A stretch of 64,000 nt of DNA, from contig NC_055996.1 in NCBI RefSeq assembly GCF_018446385.1, forward strand, positions 131,426,532-131,490,531, written 5' to 3'. This stretch comes from Zingiber officinale (lineage: Eukaryota > Streptophyta > Magnoliopsida > Zingiberales > Zingiberaceae). Every line of letters begins with the position of its first letter. Within the stretch, counting starts at the first letter, position 1. The notes beneath the pieces were generated by a model, which worked only from the letters and a program-made list of their open reading frames with translations, did not search any database and was not told the DNA's origin. Positions 61,261 to 64,000 of the stretch are shown in pieces. The position numbers were made by a program, and so were the translations under genes.

Positions 61261-62632
61261 GCCGATGCCCACATTCCAGAAGAAGAATTATGTGACAACG
61301 ATCGAATCTTCGAATCAGATGATACCGCAAGATCGCTAACAAGAATAAACCACCAAGGAATCTTACAAAGCTACAGAGACCTTTAATATGTCGGCAAGAG
61401 ATTCCAATAGGCGACAAGAATACATCAATCTAAAAGCAAAATCGAAGCTTGATCTATACGAGAAGAGGCATCCCGGGCTCACTGAAATCGGAAACCACAA
61501 AAAAGTGTGGCAAACCGGATCAACAAATCGTATAAATCCAGGATCGATGCGCCGCACCCTGGAGATCAAAAGAGTTAAGAACACGAAATCAAAGAAGAAG
61601 TAGACGATTGCCCCCGATCCTAGACGGCGCGACGGGATTAGGGGGCAAATCCAATCAACGGACGGCCTCCTCCCACCGCTGCCGCTCCGTTTCTCCGGCG
61701 CACCTCCTGTCGTTGCGTGCGCTTTGCCCTTGGCCTTTTTAGGGTTAATATTCCATGTTGTGTTGGAGATCGCGCACCTGGGCTGATGATTCGAATGGTG
61801 TCGGAATCGGAGTGAGAGACAAGCAATAAATCACGCCACCATTTCTGTCGTCTTTTTGATTTTCTAAAAAAAAACATCTCTTATGTTTTTTTGATGTTTT
61901 TTCTTGATTACAATAATTCGATATGACATATTTTGAGATCAGATTAACAAAATTCAACATTCAATATATTAAGGGGAAATTTATTCCACTTTTACGAGTG
62001 AGACAACAACCATTACAATACTATAGCACTCTTAAATTTAGCATTTGCTTTTTTTTTTTTTAGTATTGTAGGAATTAATTGATCAAATAAAGAGTCATTA
62101 TCCTCTTATAATTATAACTAAGATAAATCATTTTTTTTATTGGGCTCCCATTAGATTTCCTTTTCTTTTACAAGTTTATTATTATTATATATATACATAA
62201 TTTTCTTTATTATACATAATACTTTAACCATATTACACTATGTATCAATTATTTTATAACTCCAGAAGTGAGTTAATCAAAGTTAAAAATTCTATTCAAT
62301 TAATTAGGTAAAGATGAAATAACGGTAAAGCACAACCTGTTTCTTTAAGATGAAATGATCCTAACTTTGATGAACTTACAATGCTTTAAAAAAAACAAGT
62401 GCTAAATTTATGAGAGTTCTAAGATTACAAGGTTAGTCCTTGTGAGCAATTGATTAATAATTAAATCATGGGTTAAATCAAAATTTAATAAATTAATTTT
62501 TTTATCTAATTAAATTGATCAACCTTTCCTAACAAATCGAACAAACAGCTGATAAAATATAAATTAAATCAATCAAAAATCAAATAATCGAACTTTCAAT
62601 CAAATTATAACTCGAGTTGGAAGTAAAGATAA
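61261..62632. other. Upstream region of the HAD-like gene and AT-rich DNA
   Basis: 61261-61740 is relatively GC-rich and likely holds the leader and promoter of the HAD-like gene. 61860-62632 is AT-rich without recognised features. Confidence 0.5.
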
Positions 62633-63500
62633 TGTTGGTACAACGGTCGATAAGAGGAGGGTGAATTACTTATAAAAACAAAATAAAACTCCTTCCCATT
62701 CTTTTAGCACAATTCTAATTAAGCAACAACAATAAATGAAATAACAACTTAAAAGAAAAAAATAAGTAAGAGACTAAGATTGTTACTTGGTTACAATTTA
62801 GATGGTTGTTAATCCAAGGCGGTTGCAAAATTCTACTAAATGCGTCTCCTTTGATGAAGGCGGAGAAGTCGCTTATACTCTTTGAAAAGCTCAGAAAGTT
62901 AATACAGGAGTTGTATTTTTTTCTAGGTATAGGGGCCTTTTTATAGCCCCTGAAAAAATTTCTCCGAGACTGAAATGTGTCTTCAATAGAGTGGAAGGCG
63001 CCTCCAGCGTGACAAATCCTATACGTGCGAAGATAAAGTTCATCTTCACAATGGTTACTGTTTGAAGGCGCCTTTAAGGGGTTGAAGGCGCATTCCATAG
63101 AAGCTCGAAGGCGCCTTCAAAGGTTGAAGGCGTCTTCTTCCTGAAAGGCCCAAGGGCGCCTTCAATGTCATTAAAAGCGCCTTCAGCAGCTGCTACCGAG
63201 CTCCAAACTTCTCATTTGGTTCTTCCACTGCTCCGCTCACTTGGATGATTTCGACCATCCGAAATAGGATTCACCTGAACTCATTTTTTGACTTTCTTCT
63301 CGAGCAGGCTTCCTCTCCAGTTTCTCATCCCTCAAACGTTGCGCACGTTCTTCTTGTCCACCAGTATATTCTTCCGCAGTACCTTGTTGCTTAGATGTAC
63401 CAAACCCATCAATTCTTTCCCCATGACATCTTTCTCGCTAGTTACATTTTCCGCTCGACTTTTTGTGTTCTTAAATTTCTACCTACTTAAACACAAGTAT
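62633..63500 (-). mobile_element. SIRE-like LTR fragment or solo LTR
   Basis: In minus orientation it ends AATTCACCCTCCTCTTATCG and then CCAACA at 62633, like the LTRs of elements A, B and C. It contains repeated GAAGGCGCCTTC phrases (63060-63185), as the LTR of element B does. The other border is not clear and the 63500 end is a guess. Confidence 0.55.
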
Positions 63501-64000
63501 TAAATACAATAGTACCTAATTGAGCTTAGTTTACCACATCAAAATTATGCGGGTACTTACATATAAGTCACGAATTATGAAATTAGAGATTCTAATTTGA
63601 TCATGGTTGAATTCGTTTTAATCCGTTTAATCGAATTCAATTTTTTAAACCTAGACCGAATTTATTTGATTGAAATAATCAATATTTATAAAAGCATTAA
63701 TTTTTAAATTAATCAAATTCAACTTGATTCATTTAGTTAATTTAATTGACTTTTCATCACCCATAATTATATCTTTGAAATATAGAAATTCTAATTTGAA
63801 ATATCTTTTTAAGTCTATTAAGAGTATGCTTTAATGTAATATTAGCTATAATGAGAACAAATAATATTTAAAATATAGAGAAATAGTCCAAATGATGTAA
63901 AATTACTATGTACATATTTTACCAAATCATATTTGAAAATATTTTTATATTATGTAATCAAGCTAGCTTTGCTTTAATAAAACTTCACCTTAATAAAAAA
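63501..64000. other. AT-rich DNA at the window end
   Basis: Nothing recognised. Confidence 0.5.

Overview
This window looks like nuclear DNA of a flowering plant, most likely a monocot. The host genes have GC-rich coding exons set in AT-rich intergenic DNA, there are several plant-type gene families, and almost half of the window is nested LTR retrotransposon. The style of the SIRE-like LTRs would fit Zingiberales, but that is only an impression and cannot be settled from the sequence alone.

Layout. 1-2590 is a decayed RTE-like LINE. 5224-17256 is a gene island with four genes, all on the minus strand: a SAUR76/77/78-like gene, a group VII ERF transcription factor with the Met-Cys N-degron start and a 3.3 kb intron, and two head-to-tail pectin methylesterases (PMEs), each with an N-terminal inhibitor domain. 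A complete tRNA-His(GTG) gene sits inside intron 3 of the first PME. 18072-27605 is a Ty1-copia element on the minus strand with matching target site duplications; it carries an extra reading frame before gag and has a solo LTR of another family inserted in it. 27611-54410 is mostly a three-level nest of SIRE-like elements: C (minus, partial) holds B (31006-46282), which holds A (31745-38974). Smaller elements surround the nest: a Tourist-like MITE, a hAT-like MITE, SINE-like units and Gypsy-like LTR pieces. A decayed plastid trnQ copy lies at 53364. 54986-55800 has TA repeats, a long-arm foldback element and a perfect GC-rich hairpin. 57523-58113 is a stand-alone invertase/PME inhibitor gene. 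58517-61260 is a six-exon HAD-like nucleotidase gene. The right end holds a SIRE-like LTR fragment.

How the genes relate. Three of the six protein genes belong to cell-wall pectin control: two PMEs, which remove methyl esters from pectin, and one inhibitor-domain protein that may restrain PMEs or invertases. The ERF-VII gene belongs to oxygen sensing through the Cys N-degron pathway. The SAUR gene belongs to growth control by auxin and ethylene. Plants do not use operons, and the two PMEs appear to have separate promoters: a good TATA box lies in the 229 bp between them.

Exon borders were placed by hand from splice signals, reading phase and family alignment from memory. All four spliced models close in frame (372, 619, 541 and 345 residues).
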